Assembly: GCF_018446385.1 (NCBI RefSeq)
Contig: NC_055996.1
Span: 131,364,532 to 131,428,531, forward strand
Length of the DNA: 64,000 bases
DNA from: Zingiber officinale
Taxonomy: Eukaryota > Streptophyta > Magnoliopsida > Zingiberales > Zingiberaceae
Direction: 5' to 3'
Position 1 is the first letter of the stretch; each line of letters opens with the position of its first letter. The position numbers were made by a program, and so were the translations under genes. Shown one piece after another: positions 1 to 10,559 of this stretch. The notes below the pieces were generated by a model, which was given only the letters and a program-made list of their open reading frames with translations, did not search any database and was not told where the DNA came from.

Positions 1-1622
1 ATTCCACTTGCACCTCTTTTCTTGTAATACATTCTCTGATATAGTGAAAGCATGTATCGATGTGCTTGCTTCTCTCATGGAAGATTGGATTTTTTGCTAG
101 TGCTATTGTAGACTTGTTATCAACTCGTATCTTGGTTGCCTCTTCTTGTGGTAAACTTAACTCATTCAATAAATTTCTGAGCCAAACAGCATGACAAACA
201 CATGAAGTCGCAGCCACATACTCTGCTTCACAAGTAGAAAGTGTGACAATAGGCTGTTTTTTCGACATCCAAGTGAAAGCTGTATCTCCCATAAAGAACA
301 CAAATCCTGTAGTGCTCTTTCTATCATCTGTATCTCCACCCCAATCACTGTCACTATATCCTTCAAGTTTGAAGTGATTAGATGTTGAATAAAGTAATCC
401 AAAATCTATCGTACCTTTGATATAGCGCAAAATTCTCTTAGCGATCTTAAGGTGGGTAGTAGTTGGATCTTCCATGTAGCGACTAACAAGTCCAACAGCA
501 TAAAGAATATCAGGCCTTGTGCATGTCAAGTATCGTAAACTTTCAACCAAACTCTTAAAAAATGTTGGATCAACTTTTTCTTCTTCATCATGCTTTGATA
601 GCTTGACTCCACATTCTACTGGGGTATTTATAGGCTTACTGTTATCCATCCTGAACTTCTTTAATATCTCTCTTGCATAACCTGCTTGTGAGATGAAGCT
701 TCCATCTTCCCTTTGGTTCACTTCAATGCCCAGATAGTATGTCACGAGCCCAATATCAGTCATTTCAAACTCTTTAGTCATCGCTTCTTTAAATTCTCCA
801 AACATACTTGGATTGCTTCCTGTGAAGATCAAGTCATCGACATATAAGCATACAATCAAAACATCTTTATCCTTACTCTGAATGTATAATGCATGTTCAT
901 AAGGACATTTGATGAAGTCTTTCTCTTGCAGGTGCTTGTCTATTTGGCTATTCCATGCCCTTGGTGCTTGCTTTAGCCCGTAGAGAGCCTTCTTCAATTT
1001 TAGAACTCTGTCTACTTGTCCTTTAACTTCATAACCTAATGGTTGCTGAATATAGACTTCTTCTTCAAGAACTCCATTTAAAAAAAATAGATTTTACATC
1101 CATTTGATGTATTTTCCACTTATTTTAAGCTGCTAAAGTAATGATTAGTCTGATAGTTTCTAATCGAGCAACGGGAGCGAATACCTCATCATAATCAATG
1201 TCAGATCTTTGACTGTAACCTTTTGCCACCAATCTTGCTTTATATCTTTCAACTTCTCCTTTGGCATTCTTCTTTATTTTGTACATCCACTTCACACCAA
1301 TCGCCTTATGTCCTTTAGGAAGTGTCGTTAACTCCCATGTGTCATTCTTCTCTATCTCCTTGATTTCTTCATCCATTGCATCTTTCCACCTTTTGCTTTT
1401 TATAGCTTCTTGGAAATCAATAGGCTCGCAATCCGCAAAGAGACAAAATAGAGTAAGATTATCTTGATTTTCAGTTACCTCATAAATTTCCCGTAAACTT
1501 CTAAAGCGTGGTACTTTTTCACTTAAAGTTGATGCAAATAAATTCTCTTGAGTACTTGATGTTGGTGTTACTAGTGGAGTAGTAGGCTCCTCTCTTGTTT
1601 GCTCTACCCTTAGTTGCTCCAC
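1..1622 (-). pseudogene. Copia reverse transcriptase and RNase H region
   Basis: The minus frame 1622-1125 holds the linker and reverse transcriptase start ([20 protein letters not shown], then [31 protein letters not shown]). A TAA at 1122-1124 replaces a Gln codon, and a frameshift in a T run near 1080-1090 follows. Below that, the reverse transcriptase continues to the catalytic YVDD-type motif near 840, and RNase H (SDSDWGGDTDDRKSTTGFV, then STCEAEYVAA) runs to the window edge. The enzyme is recognisable throughout but not translatable as one protein. Confidence 0.92.
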
Positions 1623-1679
1623 ATTTTCTTCTTCAAAGTATGGGAAGAAGTTGTAATCTTTATTTTGAGATTCTCAATT

Positions 1680-2486
1680 TCATTCTTCTTCTTCATTAAA
1701 TATGACATCTCGGCTGATGATTGTCTTCCCAGTATCTGGATTGTATAACTTATACCCTTTTGAGTTAGTATCATAGCCAATAAAAATAAATTTCTTACTT
1801 TTATCATCCAGTTTGCTTCTTGCTTCATTAGGCACATGAACGTGTGCTATACTCCCAAAAACTCTTAGATGAGAAATTCCAGGTTTCCTTCCGCTCCACA
1901 CTTCTTGTGGTGTCTTGCCCCACACACTCCTAGTTGGTGATCAGTTGGATAAGTATACTGCACATGCAACCGCTTCTGCCCAAAGTTCCTTTGGTAGCCT
2001 CTTGCTTTTGAGAATGCTCCTTGTCATGTCAAGGATGGTTCGATTCTTTCTTTCTGTCACTCCATTTTGTTGAGGGGATCTTGGAACTGTCAAGGGTCGT
2101 CGTATTCCGTTGGCTTCACAAAATTCTTGAAACTCCTTTGAGGTAAATTCTCCTCCTCGATCAGAACGCATAGCTTTGACCTCGAGACCACTCTCCTTTT
2201 CTATGGTAGCTTTAAATTTCTTGAATATGTCGAAGGCCTCCGATTTTTGCTTCAAGAAGTATACCCAAGTTTTTCGAGAAAAATCATCTATGAAAAGAAT
2301 GAAATAATTACTCTTACCAAGTGAACTTGGCTTTATCGGACCGCAAACATCTGTATGTATAAGTTCAAGAGGCTTTTGAGCTCTTGAACTTGACTCCTTT
2401 GGAAAACTTCTTCTAAATTGCTTCCCACGTAGACATGTTTCACATACTTGATCAGGATGTTTGATGTAAGGTAGTTCTCTCACCAT
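1680..2486 (-). pseudogene. Copia integrase region
   Basis: The frame 2486-1941 carries the end of the integrase zinc-binding region (CETCLRGKQ) and the catalytic core: HTDVCGP with the first Asp, SDRGGEFTSKEF with the second Asp, and SPQQNGVTERKNRT with the catalytic Glu. A TGA at about 1932 interrupts the frame. It resumes at 1925-1680 (TPQEVWSGRKPGISHLRVFG), the usual copia integrase C-terminal part. A second TGA at about 1677-1679 ends it where a Trp codon is expected in relatives. The DDE triad is intact but the polyprotein is broken. Confidence 0.92.
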
Positions 2487-2746
2487 CTCCTTCTTTGAAA
2501 GCAGTTCTAGTCCTCCGAAATTCAGATGTCCAAATCGAAGATGCTATAGCCAAGTGATGTCTTTGTAACAAGCTTTGAGACAGTTGACGACATCATTTTG
2601 AATATTAAGTAAGAACATTCTATTTTTTGACATAGGCACCTTAGCAATTAAGCAACTAATATGATCTTTCAAGATGAGCATACCATCTTTTAGATGAATA
2701 TCATACCCTTTTGCCAAAAGTTATCATAAGCTTAGGATGTTGCTCT

Positions 2747-4223
2747 TCATATTTGGTACAAGAAAACATTTGAGATAAATTCATGTTTTCCATTCTTCAA
2801 ACGGATGAGAATGTTACCTTTGCCTTTTACCTCAATCTTTGATTCATCTCCAAAGGATACATTACCACCAACTGATTCATCAAGCTCTACGAACATGTTT
2901 CTTTTCCCACACATATGATTGCTTGCACCAGTGTCGAGATACCAAATTGTATCTTCTTCTCTTTCATTATCTTTATACGCTAGCAGTAGGGTGTCATCTT
3001 CTTCTTTCCTTTCTTCCATATAATTTACTCTTTCATATACTTTATTCTTGGGCGATCTACATTCTTTTGCATAATGTCCAAATTTGTCACAATTGTAGCA
3101 CTTAACTTGAGATTTATCGTACCTCGAGTTTGTATACCCTCTTCCACGTCCTCTTGTTGAATGTTCTCCTCTTTCATTGTTGTTGTTGGAGACCCATCCT
3201 TGCTCATTAGGACGACTTCGTCCATATCCACGACCTCTTCCATGTTGATTTCTATTGTTACTGAAGCTTTCATCTTTCTTTGTCGGTTGAAGAGTCGTCT
3301 TTAGGAGTTGTTGAGTAATTTCTTCATTTATCTTCTTGTTTTCTTCATGGGCTTGTAATGAACCCAGGAGTTGCTCAATCGTCATGACTTGTAGATCCTT
3401 GGTCTCTTCGATGATGGTTGTAATGCTATCAAATTTTGAATCCAATGATCGAAGAATTTTCTCAATAATAGTTACTTCTTCTAATTTCTCACCATTTCTC
3501 TTTAGTTGATTGGAAATGGTAGAGACTCTAGAAAAATAATCTGATACTAACTCACCTTCTTTCATACGAAGAGCATCAAATTGACTTCTTAATGTTTGAA
3601 GGCGTACCTTTTTTACCTTTTCTTCCTCATTTATCAAGATTTAGATGAGGATGATTTTGAGAAGATTTCAAGTGCTACTTCAGCCAAGCAAGCATGGGAA
3701 AAGCTCCAAGTCTCATATCAAGGAGAAGAAAAGGTAAAAAATGTACGACTTCAGATTATTTTTCTAGTTTCTCAACATTTCTCTTTAGTTGATTGGAAAT
3801 GGTAGAGACTCTAGAAAAATAATCTGATACTAACTCACCTTCTTTCATACGAAGAGCATCAAATTGACTTCTTAATGTCTGAAGTCGTACCTTTTTTACC
3901 TTTTCTTCTCCTTGATATAAGACTTGGAGCTTTTCCCATGCTTGCTTGGCTGAAGTAGCACTTGAAATCTTCTCAAAACCATCCTCATCCAAAGATTGAT
4001 AAATGAGGAAGAGAGTCTTCTTGTCTCTCTTTCTTAAATTTCTCAGACTGTCTTTTTCAGTTGAAGATAACGTCGAGTCGTCACGAGGCTCAACGTAGCC
4101 TTTTTCTATAACTTCCCAAACATCATGAGCTCCAAGAAGCACCTTCATCTTGATACTCCAATTGTTATAATTACTCGCTTTGAGTACTAAAACTTGGAAG
4201 GGAATCATACCTTCATTAGTCAT
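2747..4223 (-). pseudogene. Copia gag and protease region, rearranged
   Basis: Translation starts at the ATG at 4223 (MTNEGMIPFQVL), just after the primer-binding site. The N-terminal part is a UBN2-type copia Gag (SAKQAWEKLQ, then [20 protein letters not shown]). After the rearranged stretch the frame reopens from 3637 down and carries a CCHC zinc knuckle ([14 protein letters not shown]) and the aspartic protease start ([13 protein letters not shown]). An inverted copy of Gag sequence at about 3627-3755 and a second direct copy of the following segment break the frame, so the product is not continuous. The knuckle and the protease DTG are themselves undamaged. Confidence 0.9.
3479..4010. repeat. 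Fold-back duplication inside copia gag
   Basis: Three related blocks lie side by side. Plus positions of about 3479-3625 and 3763-3910 are direct copies of one gag segment, almost identical over 140 bp. Between them, about 3627-3755 is the reverse complement of about 3880-4010. As a result the plus strand here encodes the same Gag peptide (FEKISSATSAKQAWEKLQ) that the minus strand encodes at about 3900-3990. This is an inversion-duplication, not a normal LTR or tandem repeat. Confidence 0.9.
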
Positions 4224-4224
4224 A

Positions 4225-4236
4225 GCTCTGATACCA
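4225..4236 (-). other. Primer-binding site (initiator tRNA-Met type)
   Basis: The minus strand reads TGGTATCAGAGC three bases inside the LTR. This is the standard plant copia primer-binding site, complementary to the 3' end of initiator tRNA-Met. It fixes the element's orientation and the LTR boundary. Confidence 0.92.
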
Positions 4237-4239
4237 CTT

Positions 4240-4582
4240 TGTTGGAAACAGAAATTATGGGAGAAGAAAAAAGAATTATAGAAGGAAAAAATGTGGAAGA
4301 GGAGAAATAACTATATGTGGAAAAGGAGTAGAAGAAAATAGAAAACTCAACTTGTTCATTCATGAAAAAGAAGTACATATTTATAGGCTTATTGGATAAG
4401 CACTAATATGAGATAATCATGATTTTTTTTTTAATTCTATCTCCACGAACTCTTATCAAAATTATCAATTCATCAAGTTCTATCTCTATCCTATCTCTAG
4501 TCAAGACTTGTCACCTCACCATTCTATATCCATAAAATTTTATCAACAACTTTTATCTAAAAATCAAGTTTAATTTCCAACA
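4240..4582 (-). repeat. 5' LTR of the first copia element
   Basis: This 343-bp LTR has matching ends: on the plus strand it starts TGTTGGAAAC and ends TTTCCAACA, so it is bounded by TG...CA. It abuts the primer-binding site on the low-coordinate side. A TATA-like AT-rich stretch (plus-strand catatttatagg, about 4375-4386) gives a plausible minus-strand promoter. Only one LTR lies in the window, so the ends rest on the inverted termini and the primer-binding site, not on an LTR pair. Confidence 0.85.
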
Positions 4583-6570
4583 TCAAGGTGCTAATAAACT
4601 CAGAGATAGAGGGAGGGAGGCAGAGTCCGTGCTACCAGCGTACAGAGAGGGAGTCGGTGTTGGCGGCGGAGGCCCGGCGATGGCAGCCGGTGTCGGCAGG
4701 CGGAGGCGTGGCGACAACCTCATGCATGAGAGGAGGCGTGCATATGCAAGAAGAGGAGAGGAGGGTGCGATATGTGCGATGGACTGGTCGACGGTCGGCA
4801 GCATGCTTGATCAATGGTAGTGGGCTGGCGAGGGAGGACCGAGTGTGCGTCTCGAGCGGCAGTGGAAGAACCCAACCAAAAACCCGGCGGCGACGCTAGA
4901 AAAACCCGAAGCCCCCCTTCTTGTTGATGAACAATGCTCTTCTACAAACCAAAACTTTCAACATGTGAAATGACCAAAATGCCCTCCTCTCTTCTTCGTA
5001 ATTCCCTTTAGGCCCCATTGATATATCCACATCAGACGTTATGTTTGGTATTTATTGTAGTATGTTTAGTTCAAAACGTTTAACTGCAATTAAATACAAA
5101 TGGTTATAATCAAGATTTTAAGTAAAAAAATTATGTTAGTTGTTGATATTAGTTATTTATCTTATATTTAAATTTATTTTAATTTCAAATGTAAACAAAA
5201 GATTTAAGTTTTTAATGAAAATCTAATATTATTGGTTTTAAAAATATATATAATCATCCATTATAATTAATTAGCTTAAATTTTAGTTTTGTTTTGATTC
5301 TTAAAGCTAGTTAAAATAGAGTTTAAAAATGACTAATTGATATAGGCAGTTCTTTTAAACTTAGCATACAATATAAACTTTTTAAGTATTTCCGTTGGAT
5401 AATAATAAACATATAAAAAAAAGAAAATATAACAATTATACAAACAATTTTAAAGTGTATTAACCCTCCTATCTCGATTTATGTGTCCATCCAACTACCA
5501 ATAAGTTTTCTTTTCGAAGATTTTAATGAAATAAAAAATATATTTCTTTTCACTTTTCGAAGTACATGATGATGTATAATCAAGAATCTCAATAACAAAA
5601 AAATTGAAGGTAAACTTATATTACAACTGTCACTCAATATCAAGTTTATTTATTACATAATTATACATCTTAAAGCAACAAAATTTTACACACAACATAG
5701 TAACACTAGCTCCTTAAAAAGAGAAAAAATCATAATGTATCCAATAATAAAATAAGTAGTAGTATGACATATAATAAATCACGTGTATACGAACAATTTC
5801 ATTATAAGGTACCATAGATGCACCTAATTTAAATAGTAACTATATATGATCTCATATTCAGTCACCTCCCTAGACTTGCATCCTGCAATCAAGAGAGATT
5901 AAAAGAAAACAATTCAATATTATTAAAAAGGACGATAACAACATTATACATATAATTGAATTGATGTTTATCCCATATCATCGCACCAATTATTATAAAA
6001 GTTTTCCAATAAATATTATCACATTTGAATTACAAATACATTTGTGTTGCTTATAAGACATTGCTGCAAACAAAGCATATGATACCTTCATTCTTATATA
6101 TTTAATTAAGACATAAATAATTTGTTTATATATATAATCTTGTACCCTCATGGCAATCAGTGAGCTTCAAGTGTTAATTTTTTTTAAAAATATATATATA
6201 TATTTGGTAGGATTTAGGGTTAGTATTTAAGCTAAAGGAAATGATTTTTTTAAAAAAAAAAATAATTGCCTATAAATGTGTAGGGTAACATAACTGCCAA
6301 TTCTCAATGTCAATATCAAGTAATATATATATATATTTATTGCCATTTTCCCGAGACTACATTTGCTCTGGATTAAGGTTATTATTTTGTGGACAAGTTT
6401 GAACACTATCGTTTTCAATTAAAAAAAAAAAAGGAAAATGCAACCAATTAAAATATATATAATTATCTCATATATTATATCGGCGATATGAACTCATAAT
6501 CTATTTTATTCAACTAACATAGTTTTCTTTGTTATACCTTTTGAACTATGCCCACCTGAATCTGAGGAGC
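4583..6570. other. Intergenic stretch with GC-rich island
   Basis: About 4590-4910 is strongly GC-rich and purine-rich, unlike the AT-rich DNA around it. Short open frames occur on both strands, the longest 103 aa, but none resembles a known protein. It abuts the copia LTR exactly, so it may be a broken 5' region of a former gene. From about 4920 to 6570 the sequence is AT-rich with runs of TA and A. I see no gene in it. The last part is downstream of the CNL stop codon and may include its 3' untranslated region. Confidence 0.6.
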
Positions 6571-9500
6571 CTATGAAATATGAACAGATGGCAGATGCGA
6601 GATGATGGGCCAATCTTCGCCGATCTCCCTTTCGCATCTTCTTTTCAATTGTGGGCAGTTGGAAACCCTGAAAGTTTCCAACATAGGTAGATTCTTCAAA
6701 CCTCTTGGCAAAAGTCCTAATTCTGAGCAGTTCTGGAGCGATAGAACACGAAGAGACTTGAGATGTCGTAGCCAGTCTGGCAAGGTCGTGAGATTGGAAA
6801 TTCCATGTATGGATAGTTCTTCTAACACACTGCTTGTTGCTTCTGCTGTCATCAACGACTCCAATTCATCACAACAACAAATACTTAATTTTGGATTTTC
6901 ATACCGTTCACGGTACTCATAGAAAGATGATCCATAATGTGCACCCATTAGAAACAATCCTCTGAGCGTGTGCAAGTGTTGCAGTCGTCCATGTAAATTG
7001 ACTTTGTTGCCACAAATTTGTATTTGGAACTTAGGTACTGAATTCAAGATTTGTACGAGTTCTTCTGGCTGCAAGACTATACTTGGACAACCTGAGAGCC
7101 GTAGAAAACAAAGAGAACTGAGATATTGTAGCCAGCCAGGCAAGGTCATTAGATTGGAAATTCCATCTATGTATAGTTTTTCTAGCACACTGCTTGTTGG
7201 TTCTGTTGTCATCAACGACTCCAATTCATCACAACAACAAATACTTAATTTTGCGATTTCGTACCCAATCCTGTACTTAGTAAATAGATAATGTTGGCCA
7301 CGTAGAGACAATTCTTTGAGCGTGTGTAAATATTGCAGTTGCCCGCGTAAATTGACTTTGTTGCTACAAATCTGTATTTGGAACTTAGGTACTGAATTCA
7401 AGATTTGTACGAGTTCTTCTGGCTGAAATATTATACTTGTAGATTCTGAGAGCCGTAGAAAACAAAGAGAACTAAGACGCCCCACTTCCGACGGGAAGGA
7501 TGCCAAATTATCACACTTTTCAATGGTCAATGAACGTAGCATTTCTAGGTGCTGCATTTCATCCCCAGGAAGAGATTGGAGTTGTCTGCATTCTATAATT
7601 TTTAATTCTGTCAAGGATATGAGGTTTCTGATGCAGCCACTTGGAAAAGATGTCATGTCATTTATCTCCGCCGCTTTGAGAAACGAAAGAGAAGTTAGCC
7701 TTCCGATACATGAGAGTATACTCCCACAGCAGTATGATATCTCAAGGTGTTGGATTGTAGGAAGCATCGGCATACTTTTCAATTTCGGACAATGGATAAT
7801 CTTCACCCGCTGCAGTACAGGGAACAACGCACCGACACCATGAGCCTCTGACCATTGATCTAAATTATCCATCCAAGTCAAGCGGAGTTCTTGAAGGGAA
7901 GGAAAGCCTCCGTACCCATGGAACTCAGCACCCATCTGTGTGATGCCATACATAGAGTGTAAGTCGAGCTTCTTAAGAAACTGTAGATTTCCAAACGGAG
8001 GAATATGCTCACAAACACGACAGTTTACAAGGCGAACTTCAACCAAATTTGGCAATTGTAACTCCATCAACCATGTTGGAAATTGTCGGCTCCCATAGTG
8101 GAATATGGTTAACTTATTTAAGCTCGTGTTTGGACCAAGATCATCCAACATGTCCTTGTCATTACTCTCTGAACGATTAAACTCTATGTATACTTCATTA
8201 AGATCTTTATTCTTAAAGATTTTTCTACCACCGCAAGAATAATTCTTAAAATCTTTAGAAAATATAACTTCTATTTCTCCATGAAGCTTCAAATCCTCAA
8301 GTTCTAAAATTGAGCATGCACCAGTTCTGTCTCCAGCAACAAAGACAGGTAAACTATGTAGATTAATTAGTCGTGACAACCCACAGGGCATGTGTGTCAA
8401 TCCTAAACCACTTCGGAAAAAACTACCTACGAAACCACGACGCCTGCAAGTAAGATCCCGAAGGCTTTGCATATTCCCCAAATCTTTTGGTAGCTCTCGA
8501 AGTTTGTAATTGAAACTGAGATTAAGATACTGTAAATTGGGGAGAAGGGTCATGGAGTCGGGTAGAACTTCAATTTTATTGGTAGATAAGTTGAGGTACC
8601 TCAAATGTATCAGATTTCCTATTGATGTTGGCACCTCCCTGATGTCATTGTCACTTAAATCTAACACCCGCAAGAATTTCAGTTCTGAGAAAACAATTTC
8701 AAGTGGATTGGCATTCAGAAATAACCCACAACTGCTTAATATAAGGGTACGCAAGTACAACGGCTTCTTGCCTAAGGCCTGAGTAATTTTTGATACATGT
8801 GTCGAGCAGAGGTGCAAATGATATGTTCTGTTTCCTATATCTTCCACCGAGTCTTCTACATTCCAATATACATTTGCAGATACTGATCGTGATAGGTCAT
8901 GCATCAAATCATGCATCGTGCAGTGTGTTACATGAGGATCATCTTCAAAAGGGGCCAAGAGAAAGAATGATCTCAGCACAAGATCATCAAAGATGCGGTT
9001 GCCCACTGTTTCAGCATCAAAATTTCTTTCTGAACGTACAAAACCATTTGAAATCCACAGCTTTATCAATTCATCCTTTTGCATCGTATAGTCTTTCGGG
9101 AATAAGGAGCCAAATGCAAAACACTTCTTTGACTGTAGAGGGAGAGTGTCATAGCTCCACTTTAGTACAGCTAACACTTTCTGTTCATCTCGAAGCTGCC
9201 ATATTTCACTCTTTAATACCGACGACCAATAAGTCTTATCTCGAGTGCCACGGAGCATGCTACCAAGAGATATGGCAGCCAAGGGCACACCGCCACATTT
9301 CTCAATAATCTGTTTACTAATCTCCATCAACTTTTGATCCACTGCTTGATCTCCAAATGCAAATTGTTGAAATAAGGACAAACAATCATCTTCGGACAAC
9401 TGTTGTAATTGGTGGGTGGTATTGGATGAGCCCATAATTTTAGACACCTGTTGGCTACGGGTTGTCACCAAAATTTTGCTTCCACTCGCACCACATGTTA

Positions 9501-10386
9501 AAGCTGCTTTCAGTTTACCCCACTCAAATGGATCTTCATTCCATACATCATCCAGCACAAGCAGAAATCTCTTCCCAGATAATGCTTTTTCCAGTTTCTG
9601 CCTCACTAAATCTATTTCTGAGATCTCGACTGATTTATGAGCAGCCAGTTGTAAAACAGACTTCATTATCTTTGCAGGATCAAATTCAGCTCCGACAACT
9701 TTCCACATTCTCAAACTGGCAAAATGGTCTTGCACCCTCGCATCATTGTAAACAATCTGAGCAAGTGTAGTCTTCCCTAGGCCACCCATCCCAACGATGG
9801 CAATGACCTTCACTGTGCCATGGTTGCTTTCATCATCATCATCATCATCCTTTGTTAACATGTTGACAATCATATTCTTCTCTGGTTCTCTCCCTATAAC
9901 AACAAAGCTATTGCGGGAGTGGGTCTCTCTTTGTTCCGACATACGGATACTGCTTTGTGATAAATTTTGAAGAATGGACTTTTGCAGCAAAATAGAATCC
10001 AGACTTTCTGTTATAGTTTTTATCATGCCACCTACCCTGCTCTTAAACACAACTTGATTATCAGAAGAGAAGAAATCACTCACCGGCCTTAAAAAAGTTT
10101 TTGATCTCTGCTTTTGGAAGACTTTTATATCATAGTAATCCACGACATCCTCGAGATCGTAGGCCAAGTATTTGAGCTTCTCCAGCAAGTCCTTCACAGC
10201 ATCATCGATAGAAGGGCGGGAGTCGATATCTTGGATCACCTTGTCAATGATCGTGGACAACTCCTTGAGCTTCTCCATCTTCCTTTTGATACCAGTCATT
10301 GCCTTGAGTTTCTGGTCGAGTTGGAGGAGATCTGCCACCTTCTGGACCATGAAGCGAGATGCAGCAGCTGCCAAAGCTCCTTCCAT
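6571..10386 (-). CDS. CC-NBS-LRR (CNL) disease resistance protein
   Basis: This intact single-exon gene encodes 1271 aa. The open frame extends 36 codons further upstream but has no ATG there; the first ATG (10386, MEGALAAAASRFM) matches the usual start of RGA-type CNLs. Residues 1-170 form a coiled-coil Rx-like domain with EDVVDYYD near 79-86. The NB-ARC follows: P-loop GMGGLGKTT at 199-207, kinase-2 LLVLDDVW at 275-282, RNBS-B GSKILVTTR near 302-310, GLPL-type CGGVPLA near 364-370, RNBS-D around CFAFGSLFPKDY (a Gly where Cys is common), and MHD at 491-493. Leucine-rich repeats fill the rest. Such proteins act inside the cell as nucleotide-switched sensors of pathogen effectors that trigger hypersensitive death. 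An acidic Asp run lies in the CC-NB linker. All ATPase motifs are intact, so it is probably functional; the effector recognised cannot be told. Confidence 0.95.
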   Translation of the reverse strand: MEGALAAAASRFMVQKVADLLQLDQKLKAMTGIKRKMEKLKELSTIIDKVIQDIDSRPSIDDAVKDLLEKLKYLAYDLEDVVDYYDIKVFQKQRSKTFLRPVSDFFSSDNQVVFKSRVGGMIKTITESLDSILLQKSILQNLSQSSIRMSEQRETHSRNSFVVIGREPEKNMIVNMLTKDDDDDDESNHGTVKVIAIVGMGGLGKTTLAQIVYNDARVQDHFASLRMWKVVGAEFDPAKIMKSVLQLAAHKSVEISEIDLVRQKLEKALSGKRFLLVLDDVWNEDPFEWGKLKAALTCGASGSKILVTTRSQQVSKIMGSSNTTHQLQQLSEDDCLSLFQQFAFGDQAVDQKLMEISKQIIEKCGGVPLAAISLGSMLRGTRDKTYWSSVLKSEIWQLRDEQKVLAVLKWSYDTLPLQSKKCFAFGSLFPKDYTMQKDELIKLWISNGFVRSERNFDAETVGNRIFDDLVLRSFFLLAPFEDDPHVTHCTMHDLMHDLSRSVSANVYWNVEDSVEDIGNRTYHLHLCSTHVSKITQALGKKPLYLRTLILSSCGLFLNANPLEIVFSELKFLRVLDLSDNDIREVPTSIGNLIHLRYLNLSTNKIEVLPDSMTLLPNLQYLNLSFNYKLRELPKDLGNMQSLRDLTCRRRGFVGSFFRSGLGLTHMPCGLSRLINLHSLPVFVAGDRTGACSILELEDLKLHGEIEVIFSKDFKNYSCGGRKIFKNKDLNEVYIEFNRSESNDKDMLDDLGPNTSLNKLTIFHYGSRQFPTWLMELQLPNLVEVRLVNCRVCEHIPPFGNLQFLKKLDLHSMYGITQMGAEFHGYGGFPSLQELRLTWMDNLDQWSEAHGVGALFPVLQRVKIIHCPKLKSMPMLPTIQHLEISYCCGSILSCIGRLTSLSFLKAAEINDMTSFPSGCIRNLISLTELKIIECRQLQSLPGDEMQHLEMLRSLTIEKCDNLASFPSEVGRLSSLCFLRLSESTSIIFQPEELVQILNSVPKFQIQICSNKVNLRGQLQYLHTLKELSLRGQHYLFTKYRIGYEIAKLSICCCDELESLMTTEPTSSVLEKLYIDGISNLMTLPGWLQYLSSLCFLRLSGCPSIVLQPEELVQILNSVPKFQIQICGNKVNLHGRLQHLHTLRGLFLMGAHYGSSFYEYRERYENPKLSICCCDELESLMTAEATSSVLEELSIHGISNLTTLPDWLRHLKSLRVLSLQNCSELGLLPRGLKNLPMLETFRVSNCPQLKRRCEREIGEDWPIISHLPSVHIS
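6768..7487 (-). repeat. 360-bp tandem duplication in the LRR coding region
   Basis: The segments 6768-7127 and 7128-7487 are diverged tandem copies of exactly 360 bp (120 codons), covering roughly residues 968-1087 and 1088-1207 of the CNL protein. Both encode a block containing QPEELVQILNSVPKFQIQIC and later LSICCCDELESLMT. The copies keep frame, so the protein simply gained LRR surface. Such in-frame expansions are a known route for new recognition specificity in NLRs. Confidence 0.9.
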
Positions 10387-10497
10387 AGCTCTGGATGAAT
10401 TAAGGATGCAGAAGTTGTTTGGTATGGATCTGGCTAACAATAGCTTGGAGGAGAAAAGAGAGACCAATAATTTGCAGGGCGACGACTTTTTCAAGTC

Positions 10498-10556
10498 TTT
10501 TATTTATTTATTTATGAATTATTTATTTATTTATTTATGAATTATTTATTTATTTA
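10498..10556. repeat. ATTT-rich tandem repeat upstream of the CNL gene
   Basis: Three imperfect units of a short motif made of repeated TTTA followed by TGAATTATT lie about 115 bp upstream of the CNL start codon. On the minus strand they read as runs of ATAAATAA and could supply TATA-like promoter elements, but a true core promoter cannot be chosen among them. Confidence 0.7.
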
Positions 10557-10559
10557 TGA

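Larger units (their letters stand above)
1..4582 (-). mobile_element. Ty1/copia retrotransposon, cut by window start
   Basis: Read on the minus strand, this element runs from a 5' LTR (4240-4582) through a primer-binding site, gag, zinc knuckle, protease, integrase, reverse transcriptase and RNase H to the window edge, in the Pseudoviridae/copia order with integrase before reverse transcriptase. The 3' LTR lies outside the window. Internal stops and frameshifts at about 1080, 1122, 1678 and 1932 show that it cannot make a full polyprotein. Most stops look like single C-to-T changes, as expected of methylated, silenced copies. The gag is also rearranged (3479-4010). The base after the LTR starts TCAAG, the presumed 5-bp target duplication, but its partner is not visible. 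Confidence 0.95.

Noticed and set aside
4588..4899. 103-aa frame in the GC-rich island
   Set aside because: Low-complexity Arg/Gly-rich chance translation, with comparable frames on both strands.
10387..10494. Extra 36 codons at the N-terminus of the CNL gene
   Set aside because: The frame is open but its first codon is TTG and no ATG occurs before 10386. The next Met starts the typical CNL N-terminus.
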